Shown piece after piece: positions 45,581 to 56,203 of a stretch of DNA of 64,000 bases. The stretch spans positions 119,043,771-119,107,770 of the forward strand of contig NC_083346.1 in assembly GCF_019175385.1 (NCBI RefSeq), written 5' to 3'. The position numbers and the translations under genes are program-made. The stretch is from Lycium barbarum. Taxonomy: Eukaryota > Streptophyta > Magnoliopsida > Solanales > Solanaceae. Every line of letters starts with the position of its first letter. The stretch's first letter is position 1. The notes under the pieces were generated by a model. That model made no database searches. It was not told where the DNA came from and worked only from the letters and a program-made list of their open reading frames with translations.

Positions 45581-45973
45581 TTATGCACATAACTCCAGCA
45601 GCTGTTGTCTTTTTAGAACGGGCCCCAGCTTCATAATTCGTTTATCTACAGCTGGTAGGCACGCCTGAGCCGACCCCATCAAGCTTCTATAAAAATTAGT
45701 GATTTCCATTTCAACATCTTTAGGTTTATGAATTCTCTGGCCATTTAAGGAGCGAATATCACTAATCAATTTCCTCTGGCATCGTTCTTTCATCATATCT
45801 GAAGAATATTTGGTGTTACAATCTCTAAGTTTGATCCAAGAGGCCTTGGATTTCTGCTTCAGAATGCTTTCCTCGATCAAGGACCATTTTTCTAGACTAA
45901 AGAGGAGTTGTTTTTCCTGTGCTATCAACCCATCAGTACAGTAAGCATTCAACTGTGCCTGGACAATCTTCAA
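45581..45973 (-). pseudogene. LINE ORF2 linker between endonuclease and RT
   Basis: WSLIEESILKQKSKASWIKL, RDCNTKYSSDMMKERCQRK and FYRSLMGSA are typical of the plant L1 linker (FH..... / R....I..L). It ends with an in-frame stop before the RT. Confidence 0.75.
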
Positions 45974-46344
45974 GTTCAGTCGAGCCTACTCGATGTTATG
46001 CCTGACTCCCTTGAACTCCTTGATGTTAAGATCTTTAAGCAGCGGTTCTAGTGTTTTAAGCCTCTGCCAGGGTTTTTTCATACCTGCTGCCCCACCGGAT
46101 GCATCCATACCTCCTTTAGTATTTGAGGGAACTTGGCATGCTTAGCCTAAATATTAAAGAATCTAAAGAGAGTTTTGCCATTTTGAGGAGCTGTGTATAG
46201 CTGTAGCAGCATAGGGGAATGATCTGAAATATGTGGTATACCATATTCAGTCTGGACATGGCCCCATTGCATCAGCCAATCCGCATTCCCAAAATCTTGG
46301 TTAATCCTGCTCCAGACTCTGTCAGCACTAGTTTGCTTGTTTGA

Positions 46345-46920
46345 CTAAGTATAAAACTCACCCTTCCATGTTAATTCATTTAGATGTAAATCCTGGATAC
46401 AGTCCGAGAAGTCCTGTGTTTCGGCAGAAGTAACGGGGTTGCCCATGAGTCTATCAAGGGGAGATAATACTGCATTGAAGTCGCCCCACATCAACCACGG
46501 TTTTGCAACCCCTTGGCCTATTCTAATCAGACTTTTCCATAAAGCCTTCCTTTGGTCCACACTGTTGAACCCATAGATCGCAGTAACATATGCTTCAAAA
46601 CCATTGAGTCTACCTTTCACATGAGCATGATTGTATTGAGCCCCTTCTTCCATCAACTGCACCTCGTAACAGTTTTGGTCCCAAAGCATCCAAACTCTAC
46701 CGTTATCAGCATGAATATAGTTGTGTAGGCTGCCCCATCTAGGAGCTACATTAATTAAGACACTTGCTACTCTATGTATTTTAACTCAAGTTTCTACCAG
46801 GCAAACAAATTTGAGCTTCTTACTAGTGATATAATATTTCAGCTTCTTTTGTTTGTACCTTTTATTCATCCCTCTAACATTCCAACAAAGCCAAGTCATA
46901 TTGAACTTTCGATTGGCCTT
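46345..46920 (-). pseudogene. LINE apurinic endonuclease domain
   Basis: 46689-46345 has FEAYVTAIYGFNSVDQRKAL and KPWLMWGDFNAVL, with the GDFN motif of exo/endonuclease LINE domains. Upstream (46920-46790) KKLKFVCLVET is followed by a stop, the N-terminal catalytic Glu region. The C-terminal portion (to about 46000) is out of frame. Confidence 0.75.
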
Positions 46921-47144
46921 GCATTATCAGGAGGCCGTGTATGAGTCTCATTGCTTCCACTAGCCAACATAGAGAAAGAGTTCCTGATCGGAGTAGGTGC
47001 CTTATTAAGGACAGGGAAATGCTCCAAATTCAGCCCAGGAACAGGCTGCGTACCTGCCTTGTTACTTGTCATTGGGCTTTGTCTCTGGTTCTGCTGCGGG
47101 AGGGAGGGAGTTTTAGTTGTCTAAAGGGTAGCTGGTTCCGTCTG

Positions 47145-47438
47145 CTATGCACTTTGTGCTGGCACTGTTAGCGCAACAACATTCTGATCAGCCCCTGTAA
47201 TGTGCTGTACATGCCCTTTGTATTGCCATTCTTGAGTGACAACCTTATTATGTCTCCTCCTTCTAGCTCGTTTCACATTTGGTCCTTGTTGTTGTACATT
47301 CATCCTCTCAGGCTGCTCGACACATCTATGGCCTACAACCAAGCATTGTTCACAGAACTCTGGCCGCCAATCATATTCAACAGCTTGGGTCCCATCGCAA
47401 TCCATTATGACTACAGTGTCAGGGAATGGTTTAATCAA
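47145..47438 (-). pseudogene. LINE ORF1 fragment with zinc knuckle
   Basis: YDWRPEFCEQCLVVGHRC matches the CCHC knuckle near the end of the ORF1 (DUF4283/zf-CCHC) protein of plant L1 elements, with a basic stretch RARRRRHNK after it. There is no ATG, and the 5' part is truncated at the insertion border. Confidence 0.65.
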
Positions 47439-47445
47439 TTTTCTC

Positions 47446-48782
47446 AGACTCTAGGCAGTTAGCCTTTACTCAAAGTTGACCTTCTTAGAAGCGAATTCAA
47501 AATTGGAAATTTATAGATTTAGAATTTACTGTATTCATTGACAATTTGAATTTAACATTTATATGTTATTTAACTAGATGTTTTAATACAAATAAAATAT
47601 GAAGTCTCCGGCCGAAATTACTGTTTCTACCGAACCCATATATTACTTTGGTCATCCGCCCTGAACTTTCTATATCATGTGGCCTTGAAATGATTGGCTA
47701 CTTGGAGAAAATAAGCTAAGTGAGTATTTTACTCTTTGGAATGAGTAGGCATCCGAAAGTTCATTAAATCAAATAAATTACTCCTTTCGCTCTAATTTAT
47801 GTGGCACTTTTCGCGTCTGGAGATTCAAATAATGTAAACTTTGACCAATATTTTAAAATATATTTTTTCATCATATTGCGAATTGCAACTTATAGTATTT
47901 CTCATATAAATTTTGAAAATCTAAATTTTAATTTTAAAATATGAAGTTAAATTAGTCCAATTTATAACTTGAAAAATTAGTCAAATAACTCCCGGAAAAT
48001 GAAAAGTGCCAAATAAACTAGAGAGGGCGCAAGATAGATCAATCAAAATGACTGTTTACCAACGACTTGTATCTAGAGACGGGAAAAGAAGAAGTGAAAA
48101 GAGTTCAATTACATGTGAAATTATTGGGACAAAAAAACATGTATATCAAGGAATATCCAATATACATGGCAATAGAGGAGGAATATCCATGCAAAAGAGA
48201 GGCATGTTTTCTTGTCACTATACGAAGAGAGGCCTATATACACTGCTCTTTTGCCGGCATTGGCAATATATATATATAAACAATATGCATATGGTGTACA
48301 ATTCAAGTTATATATGCACAAACGGTATAAAAACTATTTATATGATCAGGTCATTGAATTAGGTGATAGAGTTTAAGTTCTGTGAAGTACTCAGTATCCC
48401 AAATCTTTATACCATAGGTTAAGTTCTCCTATAGGTAAATCTTCGAAGCAAGTCTAATGTGCTAACCTGAAAATATAAGGTAAACCTACTATAACTAATT
48501 AAACTGGCCTGATGATGTATAATTTCTTTATACCGTTAATGTATATAACTTAAAATCTTAAATCCGTTAGGTACCTACTAATTAATTTGAAATAAATCTC
48601 TTGATAAATATTAATTGGTAATCCGATTAAAAATGCTATCACAGATTAAAATTAGTGTAAAAAATCTTTATATTGTCACACACTTAGTGTATATCTCTAC
48701 TAGTATTACAAAATAAGCAGGCTAGACAAAATCACGAATACTTAGTTTTCATTGGTGGAGGAATTCAATGGATGGATAAATC
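47446..48782. other. Upstream region of the 48881 pseudogene
   Basis: Collinear with 26472-28747 apart from the foldback element. It includes the Stowaway-like element (47781-48027) and the AATATCCATG repeats near 48150. No gene. Confidence 0.65.
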
Positions 48783-48790
48783 TATTTAAA
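48783..48790 (+). promoter_or_regulatory. TATA box of the 48881 Gnk2 pseudogene
   Basis: TATTTAAA 98 bp upstream of the ATG, same context as at 28748. Confidence 0.55.
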
Positions 48791-48946
48791 CAAGGACTAC
48801 ATGGGAAACTCAAATTTGTAAAACGAATCAAAAAAATAAAAAAAATAGAGAGGGACTCATGGTTAATTTCTATTTTTAGGATGAGAGCATTAATCTCATT
48901 TCTAATTGTAATCTTGGGGTTTAATTGCTTTGTGAGAAGTGAATTC

Positions 48947-49267
48947 ATTTTTTTGCGAGGATTGTCCTTCTTTTGGGGTGGTCTTTAATTTTTGTCCCTC
49001 AAAATTGCTGGTCTTTAATTTTTTGCCGTCGCTTAAAAAGGTGGCCGAAAATCCGGCATAGATTCTATGTAACTTCGCCCAAATAGCATAGGTTCATAGA
49101 AACATATGCCTTGCAAAAATATTATTATTTTTTTACTCTACTGGATTGCGAACTCAGAACCTAGGGATATTTTCGGTCACCTTTTTAAGAGAAGGGAAAA
49201 AAATTAAAGACCAGCAAATTGCGGGGAAAAAATGAAAGACCAGTCGGGCCAATCGTGCAAATTGCCC
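48947..49267. mobile_element. Mutator-like MITE in the 48881 pseudogene, first
   Basis: Orthologous to 28912-29230. Flanked by AAGTGAATTC and AGGTGAATTC. Confidence 0.85.
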
Positions 49268-49358
49268 AGGTGAATTCCCAGAGGTCAAATTAGTGGACCA
49301 TATATGCAATGGTGATATGTATGAGAAAAATGGCCCATTTGCATACAGCTTGTATTAT

Positions 49359-49846
49359 ATTGGGCAATTAGCCGGAATGCCCTTATTACGGGGTGGTCTT
49401 TAAGTTTTGCCCTTCAAAATGGTGGTCTTTAAAGTTTACCCTTCGCTAGGGACCACTTACTCATGGGTTCAAATCCTACTCAAGCGAAAATTAAAAAAAA
49501 AATCGCAAGGCATAAGTTCAGAAAAAAGACAAAGTTATAACTCTGCCTTAAGACAGAAAGGGTAGAATTTGCAAATTCTGCCCCTGCAGATTCTGCCTGA
49601 GGGTAGAAATTGCAGGGGCAGAATTTTCTGTCTTAAGGCAGAATTTGCAAGTTCTGCCTTAGGCAGAAATTCTGCCTTTTTTTACAACTTTTGCCTTACG
49701 AAAGAAAATTTAAATTTTCACTGAGTGGGGATTTGAACCCGTGACCAAGCGGTCCCTAGCGAAGGGCAAACTTTAAAGACCACCATTTTGAAGGGCAAAA
49801 CTTAAAGAACACCCCAAATAAAGGGCAATCCGCGCAAAAAAAAAAA
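49359..49846. mobile_element. Mutator-like MITE in the 48881 pseudogene, second
   Basis: Orthologous to 29322-29807. Flanked by TGTATTAT and AGTATTAT. Its inner CTGCCTTAAGGCAG region differs from the block A copy by several rearranged units. Confidence 0.85.
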
Positions 49847-50096
49847 AAGTATTATGTTCTTGTAGGCTTAAGTAATGAGACACCAAAGCAAGGTTATGAT
49901 TACTACATTAATGATGCTTTAGCTTATGGCCCTGCTACTTGCAGCTCAAATGAGCATATTCAGATTGTGATACTTGTGTAAGTCTTGCTAGAAAATACTT
50001 GTAGAATACTTGACGACTACTTGTGATGGAAGCATTGAAGGTCAAGTAGAATTTGTTGAATGCTCGATGAAGTACGAACATTACTCGTTCAGCTAA

Positions 50097-52708
50097 TAAA
50101 CTAGAGCCTACCTTTGTTGCCACGATCCATTGAGATTCAGTCGTTTGTTGCTCGATGATCCTTTTTGTCTCTTTCAATTCATCGCTTTTCTTTTGTTTGG
50201 CCATTTTATTTTATTTTAAAATAATCAATTGTAGCCCCAAGGGGCTAATTTTATATAATGTTGATTTGGCCATTACAATGTTGTAATGGTGTTGTTGAGT
50301 TCAACGTCGTTGTTGACGTTTGATATCCTTAGTGCCAATTGGAATGTTTGTTTAATTAGTCGCAAACTTGCCCATATAAATAGCAAAAAATATTTTAGCA
50401 AAACATTTTGACCAACCAAACATGAGAAAAATGAAAAACATGTATTAGAAAATAATTTCTTTCAAAGAAAACTCACCCTGTATGTTGGTGCAAAGAAAAC
50501 GTATACTCCCTTTGTTCCTATTTATGTGTCAGGCTTTTCTTTTTAGTTTGTTTTAAAAAGAATATCATATTTCTTTTTGTAAAAAAAATAATTTTAACTT
50601 TAAACTTCTCATTTTGTGCCCCGTTAAATTACGGTAAAAAGATCTAGTTCATGTATTAGAAATATGTTCTTGTTTAAATAGATTTGGCCATCCGTTGGCT
50701 TCTCCACCAATGCAAATTAAATATTTCATGATTTTGGTGTAACTTAATTTTAGTTTTCACCAAATGTTCCTAGAAAAACATACATGGGTACATGTTTGAT
50801 ATGGGAAAGTCATTTGCCATGGAAAACATTATCCATCAAAAGGGAAATTGACTTGTCTCACTCATATTACTTTAATTAATACTTAACCGTTATTATGAAT
50901 AAACTTTAGTATATAATTTTTTCTAAAATATACTTTTCAGTCACCGCGTCAAACACATATTCGTTTTCGAAACAAATCTTTTTCACGAAAAATATATTTT
51001 TTAGAAAATCATTTTTCACGAAATATAACTTCCTTCATACTAAACATATACGCTTTGTTTTATTAACCAATTCATGTACCGGCAAAAGAAGTATTGCATA
51101 TATCCTACTTTCGTACTGATCGTCCATTTTTGTCACCTTCTTGCTTATATCTGACTTGATGATTATTGGTTGAGAGTTGTCTTTTCTTTTGTCAAATTTC
51201 TCCACATTTCTCCATCCTTTTCTTTTTTTACAACAAACTACCCCATGATATATTTTCTTTGCTTTGACAAAAAATTGCTGCAAACTCATTCCGAAATTTC
51301 GTGGAGGAGGCAACGAATCATGAAAAATTAGAATATGATTGAACATTTGGAACTTATTAAGATGAATTCAAGATTTGATGTATTTCCCAAATTTCTATGT
51401 ATGGAGTTTGTTTTCGTACTCCCATTAGGGAAGTCCCTGATTTTTAAGGAATTTATTTTTCTTAGAGAAAAAAAAATTCAAAACATTTTGACCGTCCAAA
51501 CATGAAAATTTTAAAATGTTTTTATTCATACCAAAAACATATACTCTCTCAGTTTCAATTTATGTGTCATGTTTTTCTTTTTAGTCTGTTTAAAAAAAAT
51601 ATTATACTTTTTTAAAAAAAAATCAACTTTAAACTTCTCATTTTATTCTCATTTAAAAAAAATTTGCCCAACCATGGTGGATGGGCACTTTGGGTGTGTC
51701 ACCGTGAATCCAACACTTCTCAATTTTTAAAATGTTTTTATTCATACCAAAAACATATACTCTCTCAATTTCAATTTATGTGTCGTACTTTTCTTTTTAT
51801 CTGTTTAAAAAAAATATTATACTTTTTTTTTTTAAAATCAACTTTAAACTTCTTATTTTATTCTCGTAAAAAACAATTTGCCCAACCATGGCGGATGGGC
51901 ACTTTGGGTGTGTCACCGTGTATCCGGCACTTCTCAATTAGAAGTGCAAACGCACCCATTGTGGGTGTGCATATATCCTTATAATTCATGGCAAACACAC
52001 CCATGTTGGGTGTTATTTCATGATACCACATTGTGGTGGCACAGATTGAGTCCTACCTGGAAAAGTATAGTGCAATTGGTTTATAGCTTAACGGTGTGGT
52101 ATATTTTTCAGCAGTATTTATTTTCCAATAAAAGAGCAAATAAACCCATTTAAGCAGTTGATGCCTTAATGATTAAATACGTTATTTTCTTAACAAAGAA
52201 TCACTGTAGATAAAAATGACTTTAATTAATAATATTTATATAAGATCGATTACAAACTAGTAGTAACAGGTAGCATCAACTTTATTATCTTTCGTTCTGA
52301 GAACATAAACTATATACTAAATTGTTATCATCCAGAAAACGGCAAATGACTTAAAATATTCTTGAACTATTGAAAATATAATAAAAATGCTTTTCGTTTG
52401 ATTTTTGTTTCAAAAGTACCCCTGAGTTGTTAGTGCCTTGTTAGAAATAGGGCAAAATACCTCATGAGTGGCACACTACTAGAAATAGATCGATGTTTCT
52501 CCCACTGACATTCAGTGGGAAACATGTGCTATAAACTAAGATTTTTTCATCTCATTCTCACCTAACCATCGCACAGGGAAAAACACATGATGGGAAAACG
52601 GTTCCCACTAAAATGCTGAGAACCTTCCTAATTTTTCCGTGTGAAAATACTACAATTTAGGTGTAAAAATGAAACATAATGCATATTATGTATCCTAACC
52701 AAACCAAT
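50097..52708. other. Cluster spacer of block B, no gene
   Basis: Collinear with 30056-32699, with a local tandem duplication at 51509-51940. No coding region is supported. Confidence 0.65.
51509..51940. repeat. 216-bp tandem duplication (two copies)
   Basis: The unit starting TTTTAAAATGTTTTTATTCA at 51509 restarts at 51725. Each copy ends in the hairpin motif GCCCAACCATGG(T/C)GGATGGGC. Block A (31490-31700) has one copy. It covers the same kind of sequence that is duplicated at 781-1232. Confidence 0.88.
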
Positions 52709-53642
52709 TAGGTGTACATGGACCGAGTTGGTTCGGATTTTTTAAACACCAAACCAAACCAATTGCGTTGGGTTTTTAAATTTATACACCAAACCAAACC
52801 AATAAAATTCGGATTTTTCAATTTCTCGGATTATTCGATTTTCTCAGGTTATTCGGTTTTTTTTGGGAATAGTCTTGATACGAAACATATAAGTTTTACT
52901 TCAAATATTTCTTTATTCTAGTAAGATACAACTATATAATTAAAGTGTTTCTTAAGAAAATAACACAAAATGTGAGAAGAGTGATGACAATGTATTAAAA
53001 TATTCAACAAAAGCTAATGAATCGGTTAAAATAAATATTGCTAATTAGCAAGCAATAAAGAAAATGACCATATTCTAAAAATACTAAGTCATGCTAAAAT
53101 AAGTACGGCTAATAAGTATTAATTACATGACGAAGAAATAAAACTTAAGTTATGTATTTTCACTCTCTAAATCAATTATGTAAAAGTAAAGAATAAATAT
53201 CCAACATTGTCGTCATTCCTAGTGGTAAATTGAATTTCTTTTGGTAGCATTAGTGTTGAGTTAGTTTTGGTTTGGACTTTATTTGAGTTACTAACATCCA
53301 TAGGATATAAAACTTATTGACATTCAAAATTCTAAGTTCAAGCTTGAATAATATGATAATAGATAAAAAATTATGAAAACATTTAAGAAATATTTATAAA
53401 TTACATTACAAATAAATATTTTTATGTATAAAATATTTTTAAAATTGAATACATGTAATGTCAGGTCGGTTTGGTTCGGTTTGACTTTTTTTTAGTTAAA
53501 ACCAAACCAAACCAATTATGATCGGGGTTTTTTTTCAACACCAAACCAAGTCAAACCAAACCACTAATCGGGTTTTTTTCTCGATTTGACTCGATTATCG
53601 GTTTGGTGCATGCAGTTTATCGGTTTACTTTGTACACCCCTA
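52709..53642. mobile_element. TIR element with ACCAAACCAAACC-rich ends
   Basis: The ends TAGGTGTACA and TGTACACCCCTA are inverted. Both subterminal regions are full of (A)CCAAACCAAACCAAT or its complement GGTTTGGTTCGGTTT. It joins block B promoter sequence on the left to the second half of a Gnk2 gene on the right, so the gene's 5' half is gone. No transposase is seen; superfamily uncertain. Confidence 0.6.
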
Positions 53643-53932
53643 ATGATACGTATGACAAAAATGGCCCATTTGCAAAAAGCTTGTATTATGTTCTTGTATC
53701 GTTAACGAATGAGACTCCACGTCAAGGTTATGATTACTATGTAATGTCTTCTTATCCTAATGATGCTATAGCTTATGGTCATGCTACATGTTCAAATGTA
53801 GCATATCCAGATTGTGATACTTGTGTAAATCTTGCAAGATCATTGTTGATGACTACCTGTGATGGTAGCATTGGAGGTCAAGTCAAATGTGTTGATTGCT
53901 CGATGAGGTACGAGCAATACTCGTTCAGCTAA
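53642..53932 (+). pseudogene. Gnk2-domain gene, 3' half only
   Basis: From GATACGTATGAC on, the frame is open to TAA: TYDKNGPFAKSLYYVLVSLT ... CSMRYEQYSFS. It matches the 25512/42377 subgroup but lacks promoter, signal peptide and the first Cys. One codon is lost inside the signature, giving C-X7-C-X2-C (CSNVAYPDCDTC) instead of C-X8-C-X2-C. An upstream ATG (53603) in repeat DNA extends the frame but gives no signal peptide. I read it as a dead remnant. Confidence 0.85.
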
Positions 53933-53985
53933 TAAACTAGGGGCCTACCTTTGCTGTTACGATCCACTGAGATTTAGTCCTTTGT

Positions 53986-54037
53986 TACTCGATCAAGTAT
54001 GAACAGTACTCGTTCAGCTAATAAACTAGAGTCTACC
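53986..54037 (+). repeat. Duplicated gene tail after the 3' half-gene
   Basis: CTCGATCAAGTATGAACAGT...TTCAGCTAATAAACTAGAG still reads Tyr-Glu-Gln-Tyr-Ser-Phe-Ser-stop. It is the best preserved of the three tail copies. Confidence 0.85.
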
Positions 54038-54690
54038 TTTACTGTCACGATCCAATGAGATTCGGTCTTTGTTGCTTGATCGATGGTTCTTTTTGTCTCT
54101 TTCCATTCATCGCTCTTCTTTCGTGGCCATTGTTTTACGGTTGTAATGGTGTTGTTGGTTCAATGTTGGGGTTGACGTTTGATGCCCTTAATGCCAATTG
54201 TAATGTTTGTTTAATTAAGTTGCAAACTTTTCCATATAAATAGAAAAAAAAAATTAAAACATTTTGACCAACCAAACATGAGAGAAAAAAAATATGATTT
54301 AGAAAAAATTCTTTTAAATCAAACTCACCCTGTATGTTGGTGCAAAGAAAACATATACTCTCTTTGTTCCAATTTATGTGACAGGAAAAAGATTTAGCCC
54401 AACCATGGTGGTTGGGCCTTTTTGGTGAGACACCACCGATTATAAGATTGGGCATTTTACACAAATGACTACACTTTGGGAGTTATTTTTTAGGCATATC
54501 AACACTTTTGCAAATTACATTTCGTAGCTACAGTAATGCGTATTCGAATTCTGTTGTATTTCAATATTTCGCGATATTCAATTCGGATGTATTTAATTCA
54601 GCTGTATTCATTTATAACAACTTTACACTGTATTCAACTTATTGCATTTAAAATCAATTGTATTCAAACAACATAATGCAAAAAAAGTAC
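54038..54690. other. 3' flank and repeat DNA, no gene
   Basis: Up to about 54440 it follows the usual Gnk2 3' flank, including an empty CACTA target site (GGTGCAAAGAAAACATATAC near 54341) and the hairpin motif near 54397. From 54440 it is a different AT-rich repeat with many TGTATTC motifs that resumes after the CACTA element at 59553. Confidence 0.6.
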
Positions 54691-54729
54691 CACTACTAAA
54701 AAAATAGTATTTCCCGACCTCAAAAAAAT

Positions 54730-55240
54730 GGCAATTTCCGACCTCATGAGGTCGATTTTGGGCAAAACCCGACCTCAAAACCGACCTCAAAATCAGGTCG
54801 GAAAATAGTGGGTCGGAATTATTACCGACCTCATGAGGTCGCAAAAAACCGACCTCATGAGGTCGGTAATGTTTTTTAGTCGGGTATTAATTAAATAAAA
54901 TACCGACCTCATTAGGTCGGTAAATGATATTAATAATATAATTTATTTTCAGAAAACCGACCTCGTGAGGTCGGTAATTTGCAATTTCTATAAATAATTT
55001 TGCAGCAAACCGACCTCATGAGGTCGGTAATTTGCAGTTTCTGGGAATATTTTGCATAAAACCGACGTCATGAGGTCGGTAATTTGCAATTTCTGGAAAT
55101 ATTATGCATAAAACCGACCTCATGAGGTCGGTAATTTGCAATTTCTGGGAATATTATGCAGAAAACCGACCTCATGATGTCGGTAATTGGCAATTTCTTG
55201 AAAAGTTTTGCAGAAAACCGACCTCATGAGATCGGTATTC
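54730..55240. repeat. CACTA-2 subterminal palindrome array, gene-3' side
   Basis: About ten copies of ACCGACCTCATGAGGTCGGT and variants, spaced about 50 bp, most followed by AATTTGCAATTTCT-like spacer. Confidence 0.9.
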
Positions 55241-55652
55241 TGCGAAAAAAATGGTAGGATCCAACTGCCCCACTGTCAAGATGAAAACAATTTTATATTC
55301 GACTAAAACCAACTCAAATAGCTGCCAACAATTCACCAAACTACTAAAAAACATAAAACATTAAGCTACTTCAACAAACACATATATCACAACCAACAAT
55401 ACGTCAAATTCAATTCGAAACTACTTCAAAGTTGAATCAAAATGTCATTCAAACATTCCGAAGAGATATTAAGCTACTTCAACATTCGCAAACATCTACA
55501 CAACATTAAACTACTTCAACCTTTGCAAACATCCACAAAACATTAAACTAGTAGATCTACACTAAGTTAGTCTACAACATTAGAGTACTTCACCCCTCAC
55601 AAACATCCACAAAACACTTGCACAATCCACAAATCCAACACAACATTAACAT

Positions 55653-55795
55653 TCAAACATTCCTTTGTGTGTTTGACACGTGAGTCCCATCATCATTCGC
55701 ACCACTAGATTGAGTATGGGGGTTACGAGCATCATCAGGACACCAGGGAATCCCCCTCGAAGCAAGTAATCCGCCTTTGAAAGTTGATATTGATT
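55653..55795 (-). pseudogene. CACTA-2 last exon relic
   Basis: A TTCAG acceptor precedes AATCAATATCAAC, as in element 1. Read with a split first codon it gives ESISTFKGGLLASRGIPWCP ... NTQRNV and a stop at 55653-55655. Read in phase 0 it is also open, to a TAA a few bases further. Probably the C-terminal exon of the element's own protein; the phase is unresolved. Confidence 0.5.
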
Positions 55796-56131
55796 CTGAA
55801 ATTAGAAGGTAAAATTAGCAACCAACTTAAATCTCGAATTCAACAGAAAAAACTATCAAACATTTAGTAAACATGGTTGAAATCAATACTACTAAAAGGT
55901 TCAGACTACATAGAATAAGATGCTTCACAGTGTCAAATCAGTTCACAAACCCTGCCCTCTCAGCCGCAGTATCGAACATATCACAAGGGCTGGAGACTTA
56001 TCCTATCCTACTTCAGTTACAGTCACCATGTTCATGTCCATATAGAAAGTCGAAAACCAGCAGTGCATAGGGTATAAAAGCTTCAAGATTCGAAATTAGA
56101 GTCTAAGATACACAATGGCTAAGATACATAC

Positions 56132-56203
56132 CGAAACACCAGCAGGAGGATCGCGATAGCCAGTTAGAAGGGCAAACACATAGTTTTGACCATTATGACG
56201 TGC
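56132..56203 (-). pseudogene. CACTA-2 penultimate exon relic
   Basis: A 72-nt open exon, bounded by CTCAG| and |GTATGT, encodes ARHNGQNYVFALLTGYRDPP then AGVS. From memory this resembles a conserved segment near the C-terminus of plant CACTA-encoded transposase (PF03004-like) proteins. It is 24 whole codons, has clean splice borders and sits next to the last exon. Confidence 0.55.

Larger units (their letters stand above)
43353..47445 (-). mobile_element. L1-like LINE, 5'-truncated and decayed
   Basis: A T-run at 43353-43368 is the poly-A tail of a minus-strand element. Going up in coordinate: zinc-binding RT-associated domain (43508-44071), reverse transcriptase (44523-45424), linker (45581-45973), apurinic endonuclease (46345-46900) and a CCHC fragment of ORF1 (47145-47438). 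Every frame is interrupted. It interrupts block B; block A is continuous at about 26472. Short flanking similarity (AATGGT) may be what remains of a target duplication. Confidence 0.92.
48881..50096 (+). pseudogene. Gnk2-domain protein pseudogene with two element insertions, block B copy
   Basis: Same architecture as 28846-30055: signal peptide MRALISFLIVILGFNCFVRS, insertions at 48947-49267 and 49359-49846, and the same 2-base loss and stop-bearing short duplication in the last part. TAA is at 50094. It also carries private substitutions such as AAG for AGG in the final Met-Arg-Tyr motif. Confidence 0.92.
37799..52699 (+). repeat. Segmental duplication block B
   Basis: Direct duplicate of 21451-32699. 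Gene pairs are 39188/22392, 42377/25512 and 48881/28846. Private insertions: a 482-bp segment at 38444, the MITE at 40300 and the LINE at 43353. The similarity ends at GTATCCTAAC (52699), where another repeat starts; Gnk2 sequence resumes at 53643. Confidence 0.95.

Noticed and set aside
47145..47438. An independent zinc-finger gene
   Set aside because: No ATG start; it lies in order with endonuclease and RT fragments, so it is the ORF1 remnant of the LINE.
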